Numbered from the stretch's first letter, positions 1 to 11,527 are shown. The stretch: DNA of 64,000 bases from Juglans regia (GCF_001411555.2 NC_049909.1:2046001-2110000), one strand, 5' to 3'. Program-made: numbers and translations. Notes: generated by a model not told the origin, from the letters alone.

Positions 1-1700
1 GCCGAGATAAGTGGTCACCAACTACATTTTCAACATCATTTTTGTCTTTGATTGTAATGTCGAATTCTTGGAGAAGAAGAATCTACCTGATCAGCCATGG
101 TTTATCATCTTTCTTTGATAGTAGATACTTTAAAGTTGCATGATCAGTGAAAATAACCACAGGAGAACCAAGAATGTAAGCTCAAAACTTGTCTAAAACA
201 AAGACTACAACAAGCAATTCTTTCTCTGTGGTACAATAATTCTTTTGGGCTCCATTTAAAGTTCTACTTGCATAAGAGATGGCATATGAGAGCTTATTTC
301 TATGCTATCCAAGTACAGCTCCTATGGCAAAACCACTAGCATCACACATTATCTCAAAGGGAAAAGATCAAACAGGGGGCTGTATGATAGGGGCTGTGGT
401 AAGTAAGATTTTCAGCTTCTCAAAAACATTTTGACAGGAAGGGGTCCATTCAAAGGCAACATCATGCATAAGTAACTTACACAAGGGCCTAGAGATAAAA
501 CTAAGAATTTGAATGAACCTCTTATAAAAACGAGCATGCCCAAGAAATGATCTAATTTCTTTTACTGTTTTGGGTATCAGAAGCTTGGAGATAAGTTCAA
601 TCTTAACTTTATCAACTTCAATACCTTGAGAGGAGACAATGTGTCCAAGAACTATGCCTTGTTGAACCATGAAGTGACACTTTTTCCAATTGAGCAGCAA
701 GTGCTTCTCTTCACACTCGGCTAAAACAGCTTGTAAGTTAGTCAAACACACATCAAAAGAGCTGCCAAACACTAGGCCTCGTTTGTTTTCAGAAATGAGA
801 TGAGTTGAAATTAAAGTTAAAAAATTGAATAAAAAATTGTTAGAATATATTTTTTAATATTATTTTTGTTTTGAGATTTGAAAAAACTGAATTGTTTATT
901 TTATTTTGGGTGAAAATTTGGAAAAGTTGTAATGATGAGATGAGAGGTTTTCAAAATTTTCAAAGTTTTGGGTTTTAGTCTTAAAAGCAAACCAAGCCTG
1001 AAAAGTCATCCATGAACACTTCCAAAATATTTTCAATCATATTACTGAAAATACTAAGCATACATCTTTGGAAAGTAGCAGGGGCATTACATAGTCCAAA
1101 TGACATTCTTCTAGACGTCAAAGTACCAAACGAGCATGTGAAAGTGGTTTTGTCCTGATCCTCTAGTGCTATTTGTATTTGGTATTAACCAGAAAATCCA
1201 TCAAGAAAGTAATAGAAAGCATGGCCAGCAACTTTTTCCAAAACCTGATCAAGGAAGGGCAAAGGAAAATGATCTTTCCTACTGGCTGCATTCAACTTCC
1301 TATAATCTATGCACATGCGCCAACCAGTAGGAATTCTAATAGGAATTAGTTCATTTTTCTCATTTTTCACGATAGTAAGGCCATATGTTTTTGGACCTAC
1401 TTGAATGGGATTTACTCACTTGCTATCCAGAATAGAGTAGATAATCCCCACATCAAGTAATTTCAAAATTTCTTTTTTTACTACCTCTTTCATGGTAGGA
1501 TTGAGTCTCATTTGCATCTCCCTAGAAGTTTTAGCATTTTCCTCTAAATAGATCCTATGAGTACATACAAGAGGATTTATACCTTTGATATCCGCAATTG
1601 TCTATCCAATAGCACCCTTGTGTTGTCTCAAGACTTCTATTAGTTTACCTTCTTGGTCATGAGTGAGCTGGGCCGAAATCACCACTGGAAATGAGTTGTC
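1..1700 (-). pseudogene. Broken pol: reverse transcriptase and start of RNase H of the Athila-type element
   Basis: Translated minus-strand fragments cover the RT fingers/palm at 1185-1370 (WRMCIDYRKLN, then FPLPFLDQVLE and a FLDGFSG motif), the catalytic FMDDF motif at about 1001-1018, the post-catalytic part at 368-772 (ending in FEWTPSCQNVFEKLK), and an RNase H entry region at 1-360 where a translation resembling FTDHATLKYL can be read. The enzyme would copy the element RNA into DNA in cytoplasmic particles. The frame is broken by stops, and a 224 bp MITE sits directly after the MDDF catalytic motif. Non-functional. Confidence 0.8.
775..998. mobile_element. Tourist-like MITE inserted in the Athila RT gene
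   Basis: Termini GGCCTCGTTTG and (inverted) GGCTTGGTTTGC bracket 224 bp of A+T-rich, GAGATGAG-containing sequence. Related copies lie at 38103-38309, 39172-39385, 41091-41290 and 57786-58265. It separates the RT codons MDDFS from VFGSS. The flanks fit a TCA duplication with one base lost on one side. No coding capacity. Confidence 0.75.
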
Positions 1701-2300
1701 AAGCCCAAAAAAATACATACTTCAGGTTTGAAGGTAATGGTTTGAGGTCTTGTTGGAGTTTCATATGCTAAAGGCTTCAAACTTGCAGTCAATGGTGGGA
1801 GCTGCTCAATTTTAGGCCTCCATTTATCTTTATATTTAGTCTTTGAAGTAAAAATAGAAGGATCATCAATGGATGTGTCAATGAGGTCACAAATAGCTTC
1901 TAATTCAGACTGCAGGTTAGTGGGCTGATATGCCAAATAGGCCTCTTCCCAAGGAAATTTTCCAGCAAATTGACTTCTTGTACATCTTCCAAATCTTGAG
2001 TTGCCTACAAATATTAAGAAATTTTAGCTCTAGGGTCATGTTCCCAAAATTGAGCTTTAAAACATGACTCCTGCAATTGATCAAAGCATTTAAAGTAGCA
2101 AGAAAAGGTCTCCCAAGAATCACAGGTACTTAAAAAGAGGATTTTGGTGTCAAGTGAACATCTAACATTACAAAATCTACGGGGTAAAACAATTTATCTA
2201 CTTGAACTAAAACATCTTTAACAACCCCTCAGAGCATCTTAATTGATCTATCAGCTAGTTGTAAAATGATTGGAGTTGGTTTCAATTCCCCCAAACCAAG

Positions 2301-2483
2301 CTATTCATATACATTATAAGGCAATAAATTCACACTTGAACCAAGATCCAACAATGCCTGATCAATTTTTGAACTTTCTATAACATAAGCAATTGTAGGT
2401 GAACCTGGATCTTTATATTTTGGTGGAGTGTTGCTCTGGATTATGGTATTGACCTGCTCAGTAAGGAAGACGTTCTTCTGCAC
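2301..2483 (-). pseudogene. Retroviral-type aspartic protease remnant of the Athila-type element
   Basis: A 60-residue open segment contains DQALLDLGSSVNLLPYNVY. Athila proteases carry a DLGASVNLLPYS-like signature at the active site, so this is the protease between gag and RT. In the family the protease processes the Gag-Pol polyprotein. Neighbouring reading frames (1917-2123, 1679-1936) continue toward RT but are shifted, consistent with a decayed polyprotein. Confidence 0.7.
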
Positions 2484-2654
2484 ATTTAATTTCCTTTTAA
2501 CAATACAAAAATCTTTTAGAAACTTAGCATAGGTAGGAATTTGTTAAATCATTCAGCAAAGAGATGTTAATCCTAACTTACTCGAATATTTCTAAAATTT
2601 TAGATTGGTGTCTGTCTTTGTGCTGAGGGGCCAACCTTTGAGGGAAAGGTGCAG

Positions 2655-4093
2655 TTATAGGGCATGAGATTTTTTAGCTTCGGTTTCACTCTGTTCAACC
2701 TCATTCTGTTCAACCTTGTTTTGAGCAAGTTTAGAGACCTTACCAGCCTTGTCTGAACCTTGAGGTGGAATGTTTACCACTCTACCACTTCTTAAAGTAG
2801 TAATTGCCTTCACTTGAAATCTCAGTTGTTGCTTGAACTGGCTAACCTTAAGGATTTGGTTGTGGTTGTGCATAAAATTTCCCTTTCTCTTGGGAGCTCA
2901 AGGCAGTGGTCATCTATGTAAGTGTTCTCCGAATGTCATTTATTGCTTGAGAATTATGGTTGTTGATTGTTAGTTGTCCTTGCATGGACTGCTACAAAGT
3001 GTTTGTCATTTGTTGAACCGTAACCTCGAGTCCCCTTTTCTGCATTGGAGCTGCCTGATTTGTAAGTTGAGAGGGTTATGGAGCAAAGGTTGGTGAGCTG
3101 CATTCTGGTTACTTCTCTAACTGAAATTTGGGTGGCTTCTCCACCCTAGATTGTAAGTGGTAGAGTATGGACCAGAATATGGTTTAGGTACCATAGTTAC
3201 AGCATTAGATTGGTCCAATAATACTTCTTTGAAAGCAGGGATCGCGGGACATTCATGAGTTGAATGCCCATGATCTTCACATATGCCACACTTCTAAGAG
3301 ATTTTAGGAACAACATGTACTTTTTTCAACTCCATAGCTTCCATTTTTCTAGATAACAAAGCTAACTTAGCACGCAAATCATCATCTTCCTTTAAAGTGT
3401 ATTTGCCATGACTAGACTCAACATGCCTAGACCAATCATACACATTAGCAATGTCCCAAGATTGAGCATTTTCAGCTAAGTAATCAAAATAATCAAATGC
3501 TTCTTCAGGTTCTTTGTTGAAAAACTCTCCATTGCACATGATTTCTACAAATTGACGGATTTTGGATGTCAAAGTTTCATAAAAAAACTGATCACACACC
3601 AATCTTCATAACCATGGTGAAGACACGCATTTAAAATATCCTTGAACCTTTCCCAACTTTGACAAAAAGTTTCAGTATCTTTTTGGGTTTCATAATCTAT
3701 TTGCATTTGTCCTATGTATTGGAAGGAATTTCTTCAAAAACTCATTTTGCATTTCCTTCCTTGTGCCTATGGATCTAGGTCTTCATGAATTCAACCATGT
3801 TTTAGCTTTGCCTTTCAAGGAAAATGGAAACAACTTTAGTCTAACAACCTCTTCAATGCAAGTCTGGTCTATAAATGTAGAACAAACCTCTTTAAACTCT
3901 TTGATATGCAGATAAGGGTTCTCGAATTCCATGCCATGAAAATGTAGAATCAAAGGAATCATTCTAGGTTTGAAATTAAAGTTGTTTGCATTCAAAGGTT
4001 GGATTAAGCATGAGGGTGTGCTAGTTCTAACAGGATGTAAATAATCTCTAAGTGTCTTACCATTTCCCTATCATGATGATCATTTTCGGCCAT
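2655..4093 (-). pseudogene. Broken gag of the Athila-type element
   Basis: The likely start is the minus-strand ATG at 4093 (MAENDHHDRE). Downstream, 3783-3995 encodes a capsid-like stretch (FENPYLHIKEFKEVC then LFPFSLKGKAKTWL), the hallmark of Athila/gypsy Gag. The segment at 3294-3602 (EAFDYFDYLAENAQSWD) continues Gag, and 2655-2873 reads a Gln/Glu-rich stretch toward protease. A possible CCHC knuckle region near 3250-3300 is degenerate. Gag forms the virus-like particle. Frameshifts and stops between segments make it a pseudogene. Confidence 0.75.
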
Positions 4094-4345
4094 GATGCTA
4101 TGAGTGTCAGATGATGATTCAAATGAAAAAGATGCAGAATCAGAAGATGTTAGTGATTTTTCCCTAACCAACTGAGATGTGGTCTTTAGTCCAACTAGAC
4201 ATACAAACACGAGCAAAAAATAAAAGAAAATGAAAAGTAAACAAACAAAATGAAAAAGGTCAAATGTGACCCAAGCTGTGAAGAGGTTCACAGCACCATA
4301 AACATCCTCTCAGCAGTAAAGAAATGCTCTGATAAGCACTAGTTG

Positions 4346-4363
4346 TCCCTGGCAATGGTGCCA
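4346..4363 (-). promoter_or_regulatory. Primer binding site (Asp-tRNA type) of the Athila-type element
   Basis: The minus strand reads TGGCACCATTGCCAGGGA, two or three changes from the TGGCGCCGTTGCCGGGGA site that I recall as standard for Athila elements and complementary to tRNA-Asp. It lies between the gag start at 4093 and the inferred LTR end at 4370, exactly where minus-strand synthesis would be primed. Confidence 0.75.
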
Positions 4364-4369
4364 AAAAGT

Positions 4370-5551
4370 TGATGAGCTGCAAATATTACCTCCAAGCATA
4401 GAAGCAGTCATGTTGTATACAAGAATAAATCCAAGGTCATTTCCACAGGGACAATAATATTCATGCAAAGCAGAAATGTAATGAGTTGCGTTTGTGGAGA
4501 TTTTGATTGTAAGAGAGTTGTTTATACAGCTAAGGAGAGAAATAACAAAGAAAATATTTATGTACTGATGTGTTATATACTAATGAAGATAATGGTTTTT
4601 ATTGTGGGTGAAAGATTTTGAAAATTAAGTAGAAGTGGTTCTCTGGTTGCTTGTTGAATAAAAATAAGTGAGAAAAAGGAATATGAGTAAAATAGATGCA
4701 AGAAATTAGAACTTGTAGAAAATCAACACCTATGAAACAATGTATCAGACAACTAGACTACGGGTATGTCTCCTCCTATTCCAAACTCTAATTTATTCTT
4801 CTAACTCTATTACTCAATTGTCAATCCATTCTAAGCCTTAACAATCAGAAAATGTAGGAATTAAACCCATATTTTGCCAACCCTAAGTATCTTTAGAATG
4901 CAAATAAATTTACCATGAAGCACCAACTGTGAGAAACCTTGAAAAGATTGCCAAGATTTTGTTGTGCCTTGCGTCAACAGTAGAATAAGAAGAGTCTCTT
5001 GCTTTACTTTTCTAAAAAATCAACTTACAAAATAATAGAATGGAATTTACCGTACTGAAATTACTTTAATCAGTAGTTTGAAACAAAAGAATCCATAACC
5101 CGTAGCTTAGGCTGAAAGCTTAGCTTTCCATGGTCTTTACAAAATTCGAATCAAACTCCAGAACAACCATAGTAGAAAGTAAAACTAGAAATGATGAAGA
5201 CTGAAGAAAACTAGAGAATCCCCCACCAGAATGGCCCTGCCTTCTGATATGTCACCCCCTTCTCCTCCCTTCTCCCTCTTCTCATGCACATCCTCTTGTC
5301 TAGATGGCGTAACAAGTTTTCTCCCTTTCTTGCTGACTTCCAGAACCTTATACTCATTCTCCCTTCATCGTCCATTTTGCTTCAACTCGGCAGATGTGTA
5401 CTGAGTTGGGTTGTGTCAAGTTCCTTAGTGTGTAATCTACTTGCACGTGACTTTGAGCCTAAAACCAATACATATTTACCAAGCCCATAAGACCTAGCCC
5501 AAATAAATCACTTTAAACCCAAAATGCCCCTATCTGTGCACTCACATAACA
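4370..5551 (-). repeat. Probable 5' LTR of the Athila-type element
   Basis: On the plus strand the segment starts TGATGAGCTG six bases beyond the primer binding site and can end at ...CTCACATAACA, giving TG...CA termini and a length of about 1.18 kb. The second LTR lies outside the window, so the outer boundary is unverified. Short open frames inside (for example 5284-5490) have no recognisable domain and are regarded as non-coding. Confidence 0.5.
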
Positions 5552-5939
5552 ACTGCTAATTTGTAACATAAATCTCTGTCTAAGATGTATAACCTACTCA
5601 ACAAAGCCATTTAATTTAATTTTATTTTTTGAAAAAGCTGGTAGCTACACACATAGCGGTCTCATCCCAAATTTATTGATATGTCCGGAGGAATACCGTG
5701 ATTACAAGCAAAGCATATGAGAGATTACAAATAAGCAAATAAAACCCTCCAAAATACAAACCAACAAACATAAAGCAGGTAAACAAACTAAACAAGCCTA
5801 TAATAAGTGCAAGACTAAACAGGCCTATATAATAAAACCAATAACCTCTAAACAAGCCTAAAAAAACCATAATCAAAGAACATATTCAAAAAGGGCAACC
5901 AACCAAGATAAAACTGACCAAAATTAATGTCTAACAGCC

Positions 5940-8050
5940 GGCTATTTTGACTTATCAATTCGAACAATACCCTGTAATAATCTCGACAACTCTTGGAAAT
6001 CTTCATAAATAACATTACTGCCACTTTTGCCTAGCTTAGCCAAGAAATCTGCCGCTTGGTTCCCCTCATGAAATTGATGAACAATCCGAACATTCATCCC
6101 TTGCATCTCTTTAATACATTCATCCCAAAAGTCCTATAATTACCATAGAGTGCTGTTATGACCCTCCATGGCAGTGAAGATAATAATAGCAGTTGTCAAG
6201 GAATGGAGAAGAAGCAAGCTAGGTGGCGTCGTTTACTACTATGGTCCAGACAATGCCGTTTTACCTAAATAAATGAAGTGTTGCGTTTTTACTCAGTGAA
6301 GTACACGTGCCTCTTGTTGCGTAGTTGTTGGGAATATAATTAGTTAGAGTTTGTTATTTCCTTTTATGTAATTTCTGACATCTAGGGATATAAGAAGCGA
6401 AGGGAGGGGAAATTGAAGGATATTTGGAATTTGGGAAATTGTTAAGGCTACTTTCTTGTATGGAGGTTTGGAATCCCTCGAAGTATTCCATTATCAATAC
6501 ACTTGTGGCTCTTTGAAGCCTTTTATCAAACATCTTCCCTATTTGCTCTATTTTCATTTTGAATCACTTTATTACATCTCGTTGGGTTCCTTATTACTTT
6601 TTAGCAACTCATTCAACATTACAACAGATTCACAAGAAGGTTCATTACAAGTGCATTTACCTACTCGAAACCAGTCCACAACAATTTTGGAGCCACTCTC
6701 AATAACTACATTAAAGTAAGATAACCTCTTGCATAGCTGAATTCCATCAAACAAAGCCTTTAATTCTGCTCTATTGTTAGAGCCAACACCGTAGTGACTA
6801 GTGAATGCTCCTATGAAATTACCATTAGCATCCCTCAAAATACCACCACCCCCTGAAGAACCTGGATTATTGCGAGCACTCCCATCACAATTAATTTTTA
6901 CCCATCCACAAGGAGGTTTAATCCACCCCACTAACATGCATTTCCGAACAGCAACGCTGGGCAGCTCCAAGTTAAGTTCATTCAACAGGTGAATGTCCTG
7001 AGAAGTCAACTTTTTATGCACTTTCAATTCTGTTGCCAGAATTTTAAGCCACATTTTAACCGACCTCCACACTTGCTCTGTATTAGCTTTCAACCCCTCC
7101 ATTCTAGCTTTGCATCTGCGGTTCCATAAACACCAAGTAATGATGCACGGAAGCATACCAATTAGATTACTAGATAAAGAAACCTTCTTAGAAGAAATCA
7201 TCCATGCCAAAATTCTTGCCTTCCAAGTATCAAATAACAAACATGGCACATTCAATAATCTACTTGCAATTTCCCATATCTGAGTTGCAATATGACCCGT
7301 GACTAAGACATGATCAATGGACTCCTTGACTTGCGGACTACAACAATCACATGCCGGCGCAAGCAATATACCCTTATTTTGCACTCTCTCATCCACCGTA
7401 AGGCTATTGAACCAAGCTCTCCAATTACATATAGATATTTTTTTGGCAAATCTTATTCCAGAACCAGTCATGCCATGTCATTATATCCTGCTTTTTCTGA
7501 AAAACCTCCCAAGTGGAAGCTGTAGTGAAATTACCATTGGGAGATGGCTTCCATACACAAACGTCCGAACCACCACACCTACTAATTCTGGTCTAGATAA
7601 TTTCTTCCATGACCTCATCCCGCACAAGATCCTTCAAAATCTCAATATTCCAGGCTTTATCCACCCAACAGTCTTTAATACGAAGTTTCTTATTAGGAAT
7701 ATCAATAATCCTAACTGAGCGGTCCTGACGCCAACCATCTATCATACCAAAAGTATGATTCCCACCCTTCAAGAGAACCTGGACATTCTCCCTGACTTCC
7801 GGAACACTAGCCACAATTGATCTCCAAAAACGAGAATCAAAAGCCTTTATAGTACAAGACATAAGATGGTCGTCTCCTAGATACTTGGATTTAAAAAAAT
7901 CTTCCCACAATCCTTCAGACATCAGAAGCCTGAATGCAAATTTCATGTGGAGAGATTTTTGTACTTCTTGTAAATCTCTCAATCCCAAACCTCCTTCCTT
8001 AGTAGGGTTACAAATTTTTAACCAAGCTTGCCAATGCAATTTCCTCTTTC
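5940..8050 (-). pseudogene. LINE ORF2 C-terminal part: zf-RVT and RNase H remnants
   Basis: Segment 7593-8039 matches the post-RT region of L1 ORF2 (LHWQAWLKICNP, GGLGLRDLQEVQKSLHMKFAFRLL). Segment 6572-7471 continues with the zf-RVT cysteine/histidine cluster (CDCCSPQVKESIDHVL) and an RNase H domain (INCDGSARNNPGSSGGGGIL, NNRAELKALFDG). The third acidic residue is changed: IESGS where a D is expected. The C-terminal end (HEGNQAADFLAKLG) lies at about 6010-6090 beyond the solo LTR, preceded by two stop codons. Frameshifted and interrupted. Confidence 0.75.
6154..6649 (+). mobile_element. Solo LTR (496 bp) inserted in the LINE RNase H region
   Basis: The segment begins TGTTATGACC, ends GTTCATTACA and is flanked on both sides by AGTGC (6149-6153 and 6650-6654), a perfect 5 bp target duplication. 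LINE RNase H coding resumes across it. The ends form a short imperfect inverted repeat (TGTTATGA / TGTAATGA). No internal domain remains, so this is a recombined solo LTR. The lineage is unclear; a Copia-type LTR is my guess from its size. Orientation is tentative. Confidence 0.85.
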
Positions 8051-8713
8051 CCCTTCACCCCATTTTGTCGAAGAAACCACAATGGGGAAACCTTTCACTG
8101 GTTCCATAGTCAAATCCACCTCCACACAAATTCTTGCACCTGTCACTCTCGTTCGATTCAGTGTTGCATTATCTATCCCAAGATACCTGCCGAAATGAGT
8201 TGCAGAAATTTGGAGACAATCACCTCGATAAAGATGCATTGGTAAACCAGGTAAAAAAATCCATTGAGGGGCCAATGGAGATTCTCTATGTAAATCGAAT
8301 TCCTTAGTCCATTTAAACAACCGAAATGAATTTCCTTCCATCGTTCTTCCTTCACGTGCCGATCCATGCACAAAATCACGTTTATTTTTCATCTGGATTA
8401 AGACATGATAATCATCCATAAAATGGATCGTTGGAATTTCCAGCAAACCCCACTTTTTTACCACATTCAACCGAATGTTATCAATCGAAGGTCGAGCACG
8501 CATGAACTTCATGACAATGGAAAATTTATAATCTTCCGCCGCTTTAGCCATTTCTGGTTCCGAAAAGATGAACCCCAATTCACTATTAATATCCATCGAA
8601 AATCGCATTGGCATTTTGAACGAAGGATTGTCCACCGGCTTAGCAATCGCATGTGCATGGGACTGCACCAAGGAATCGCCATTTCTGGCATTCCCCGCCA
8701 ACGGCAAAGCCAT
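8035..8713 (-). pseudogene. LINE ORF1 N-terminal part (DUF4283 domain)
   Basis: The open frame begins MALPLAGNARNGD and carries the DUF4283 RNA-binding fold typical of plant L1 ORF1 (SIVMKFMRARPSIDNIR, WIFLPGLPMHLY, GARICVEVDLT). Plant ORF1 proteins normally continue with a zinc knuckle and a long charged tail. Here the frame ends just after SSTKWGEGERGN because the DNA jumps into ORF2. It would have packaged L1 RNA. About 225 residues remain. Confidence 0.75.
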
Positions 8714-8894
8714 CAGAGGGGCAAAGAGTGCTGTATGAGGCCAACCCTAGCTGCCAGAATCACAGAAACCACCCAAAAAAGGAAACCGTAAATCATGGAT
8801 TTTCAAAACAGACCTGAAATTTTAAAATGGCAAAAATCGGCCAATTGTACACACAAATCTACACATTAAAAAACCAATTTTTTCATTAATCAAG

Positions 8895-8987
8895 AGACAC
8901 ATAATAGACCCTACAAAATTTAATGTTGCGCATATAAATATTTCGGATAATATTAAATTTTGTAGGGCCATTTAATATTATGTGTCT
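8895..8987. repeat. Hairpin-forming inverted repeat
   Basis: Left arm (AGACACATAATAGACCCTAC...) at 8895-8924 is complementary to 8952-8987, which carries a few extra bases. The loop is about 27 bp. This resembles a small MITE or its remnant; no target duplication was established. Confidence 0.6.
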
Positions 8988-8989
8988 AT

Positions 8990-9565
8990 TTTTTTCCTTG
9001 AAAACGGACAAGAATTTGAGGAATGAGGTTCCTGGAAAGATTGATAAATACCATCAAATGCTCACGGGGAACCCAAACTATTCAAAAATCTTAGGTGACG
9101 TATATAATGTGTCTATATCTTAGATAGGGTTATACAAACCCTCTAGAGCTCTGATACTCAATTTGAATTCACTTTGATAGGAGTTGGGAAACTGGGAATT
9201 TGGAATGGGAGTCAAAACTCAAATCAAGAAAACGTTAAGAGTCTAGAATTTTTGCAAGGACAATCTACGTACCCAGTATTTTGCCATCATGATTAGTATA
9301 TGGATTGTTTATTAAAAGAAAAATGGAATAACTATCATAGAAAAATACGCATCGTGCCGCATTCCGTGGAAAGGATCAAATGCCAATCTCTCTGAATCAA
9401 ATGGCGTAGGAAAAATGGGGTGCAATGCTCGTGTAAGGGACCACGTGGCATTCATATAGTTGTGGATATACTACAAGTTGGAAGGGCTTGATCTTATGGG
9501 CCATATCAAGATAGAAAATATTTATTTACACATTTGTTTATGCCTGCACTATATAGATTATAAAT
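8990..9565. other. Interval without recognisable gene
   Basis: About 575 bases of mixed-composition sequence between the hairpin and the non-autonomous LTR element. No conserved domain or repeat boundary is visible. The frame at 9460-9723 runs into the LTR and looks spurious. Confidence 0.6.
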
Positions 9566-9570
9566 GTAAT

Positions 9571-10091
9571 TGTAGGGGTCAAATCACCAGCTTATACTTT
9601 AGCCTCGAATTAAGGTCGGAAATCAAGTTAAGAGATAAAACCAAGAAGAGATATGACAAGTTGACTCAAACTTCTAAAAAGAAAATGTTTCATAAAGCGA
9701 GTTGGACCCAATCAAGGAAATAGACATCTATTTATATGAGGAGATATCCCACAAAAGAGGACTCTCCACACGCTCTCTACACAGGAGCTCCATACGCCCA
9801 AACTCCACCACACACAGCGACTTCAAAAGATCTTCCCTAAATTCCTCTATTGTATTGTGAGATATGTGAGTCATGAGAGATTGTAAAAGCACCCATTATA
9901 GTGGATTTCACCCCCAAGCAACCCATGGACGTAGTAAATTCCTATGTCTTTCTATATTTATTTTTATATGCTTATTTATTACGTATTTTATGGATTAACG
10001 TGGAAAACACTGTATCGAGACCCAAATCACCATCGGTTAGGGATAACTCTTTCCTCCATTTCGACCTGTTATGAGAATTAAGGCATTAACA
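9571..10091 (+). repeat. 5' LTR of the non-autonomous element
   Basis: Starts TGTAGGGGTC and ends GGCATTAACA. It contains the run ATTGTATTGTGAGATATGTG and a downstream GAGAGATTGTAAAAG box shared with the other three LTR copies in the window. A TATA-like TATTTATATGAGG lies near 9731. Confidence 0.85.
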
Positions 10092-10112
10092 ATTGGCGTC
10101 GTCTGTGTGATC
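10092..10112 (+). promoter_or_regulatory. Primer binding site-like sequence of the non-autonomous element
   Basis: ATTGGCGTCGTCTGTGTGAT follows the 5' LTR directly. It resembles the TTGGCGCCGTCTGTGGGAA site seen behind LTRs of several plant gypsy elements. The equivalent site in the minus-strand copy lies just below 43919. Confidence 0.6.
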
Positions 10113-11164
10113 AAAGACATCTTCTGCACCAGAATTGGGAGAAGGATATTCTCCGACTCACGAGATTGTCTTCGAAAAACCAGATAAGATCTCCTCAACT
10201 TTGTTATTTCATATATTATTTATTCTCTTAACATTGCAGCGAATGGTAAAAAGAAAAAGAATATATATATAAATATAAAGAAAGAACAAAGGAAGCAGAT
10301 CGCATTTGCAACATGCACTACAAACATATAGCATGGCACTATGCACATGTAACATGCACTCCGCATGTGCCATTCACAGTGCACGTAAGGCGCCTACAAG
10401 GTAGGACTTGCAGCCACCACCCCATAACGCTGATGGCGTTTGACACTAGCAACCCCGCATGGATAAGAGAATGGCAGCAGAGCTCTCCATCTGCCGCTCA
10501 TTGCAGCATCACACTGTGTACGCCTTGCATAATAGTGCAAAGATCGATGAGTGACCAGAGGCCCACACACCGGCGTTCGTGAGTGGGCGGGGCCACCACT
10601 CGCATTGCCAACAATTTTTGTTTGGTGGGGTGGTTACTCGACGATGGAAGCCAATCACTTCGGACACAAAGCTACGGGTTGAGGATGCACGTTCCTCTGC
10701 TCCCAGAAGATGCAGCCACTGGCTGCCACCTAGCTCACCGACATTTTCTTTAGACGACAAGATGGTCCCCGACCATGAAGGCTTTGTTCCCCATCACTCC
10801 CCGCCACCATCACTAGCGCTCGCCATAGGAGATTATACCAATGCAACTACATGTTGTGAGTTCTGGCCACCTAGAGCCACTAGCAGTGGCATCACTCAAA
10901 GGGAGACACCAGAAAGCGCTGGAGCTCCTATCGCTGGCAAGAACGTTCACGATTGCGAAACTCCCGTTGCATAGCTACTCGCCACCGAAACTCCACTGAA
11001 TCTCCTCGCCAATGGTTCTCACAGCTATAAGGTTCCTCGCCAAATTGGGTTTGCTCGCCACAGTGACTTCAATCCCACATGGTTCACTTGTCCCACACTC
11101 ATTTTCCAGAGCATTGCTCATCGGTTTCTAGCTTACAGAGTATTGGTCGTCGGATTGCTCACCA

Positions 11165-11440
11165 CATGGAGTGTTCCTAGCTTACCACATTAAGTGTCCC
11201 TCACCGGTTGCTCTCCACAGGGTGCTGCTTGCCAATTGGTCGCCCACAGGGTGCTACTCGTCGGTTACACACCACACGATGTGTTCCTAGTCAGTTACGC
11301 ATCACAGAGTGTTCCTCACTAGTTGCTCACCACACGAAGTGTTCCTCACCAGTTACGCACCGCAAAGTGTTCCTCACCAGTTGCTCATCACAAGAAGAGT
11401 TCCTCGCCAGTTGCTCACCATGCAGAGTGTCCCTTGCCAT
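11165..11440 (+). repeat. Minisatellite, about 29-30 bp unit, about ten copies
   Basis: The unit GTGTTCCTCACCAGTTGCTC + ACCACA-like tail recurs at about 11170, 11193, 11221, 11250, 11280, 11309, 11338, 11367, 11397 and 11427. It lies inside the non-autonomous LTR element. Open frames across it (11208-11462) are by-products of the repeat. Confidence 0.75.
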
Positions 11441-11489
11441 ACACATGAATTTTGCTCGGTGATACAGTCTGATACAGTCTGATAGAGTC

Positions 11490-11493
<4 letters not shown>

Positions 11494-11527
<34 letters not shown>

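Larger units (their letters stand above)
1..5551 (-). mobile_element. Athila-type Ty3/gypsy retrotransposon, decayed and truncated by window edge
   Basis: Reading the minus strand from high to low coordinates gives a probable 5' LTR, an Asp-tRNA-type primer binding site, gag, protease, reverse transcriptase and the start of RNase H, the gag-pol order of Ty3/gypsy. The protease motif (DLGSSVNLLPY) and the RT motif (GWRMCIDYRKLN) match the Athila lineage as I know it. Coding is broken by many stops and frameshifts, so the copy is dead. Integrase and the 3' LTR would lie left of base 1. A miniature transposon interrupts it at 775-998. The outer LTR end at 5551 is a tentative TG...CA choice. Confidence 0.8.
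5608..8760 (-). mobile_element. L1-type LINE, internally deleted, minus strand
   Basis: From high to low coordinates: an ORF1 DUF4283 segment, an abrupt junction into the C-terminal part of ORF2, the zf-RVT region, RNase H and a 3' UTR ending in a T-rich (A-rich on minus) tract near 5608-5636. The 3' UTR shares the CGGTATTCCTCCG motif with the L1 ending at 36294, placing both in one family. Endonuclease and RT are missing, so the copy is dead. A solo LTR interrupts it at 6154-6649. Target duplications were not identified, and the 5' end near 8760 is approximate. Confidence 0.8.

Noticed and set aside
6456..6719. Plus-strand 87-codon frame
   Set aside because: It lies almost entirely in the solo LTR and crosses its end into the LINE.
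10313..11462. Several open frames with balanced composition (for example 10579-10974)
   Set aside because: I considered a captured host gene fragment inside the LTR element, but found no recognisable domain or splice pattern, and the downstream part is minisatellite.
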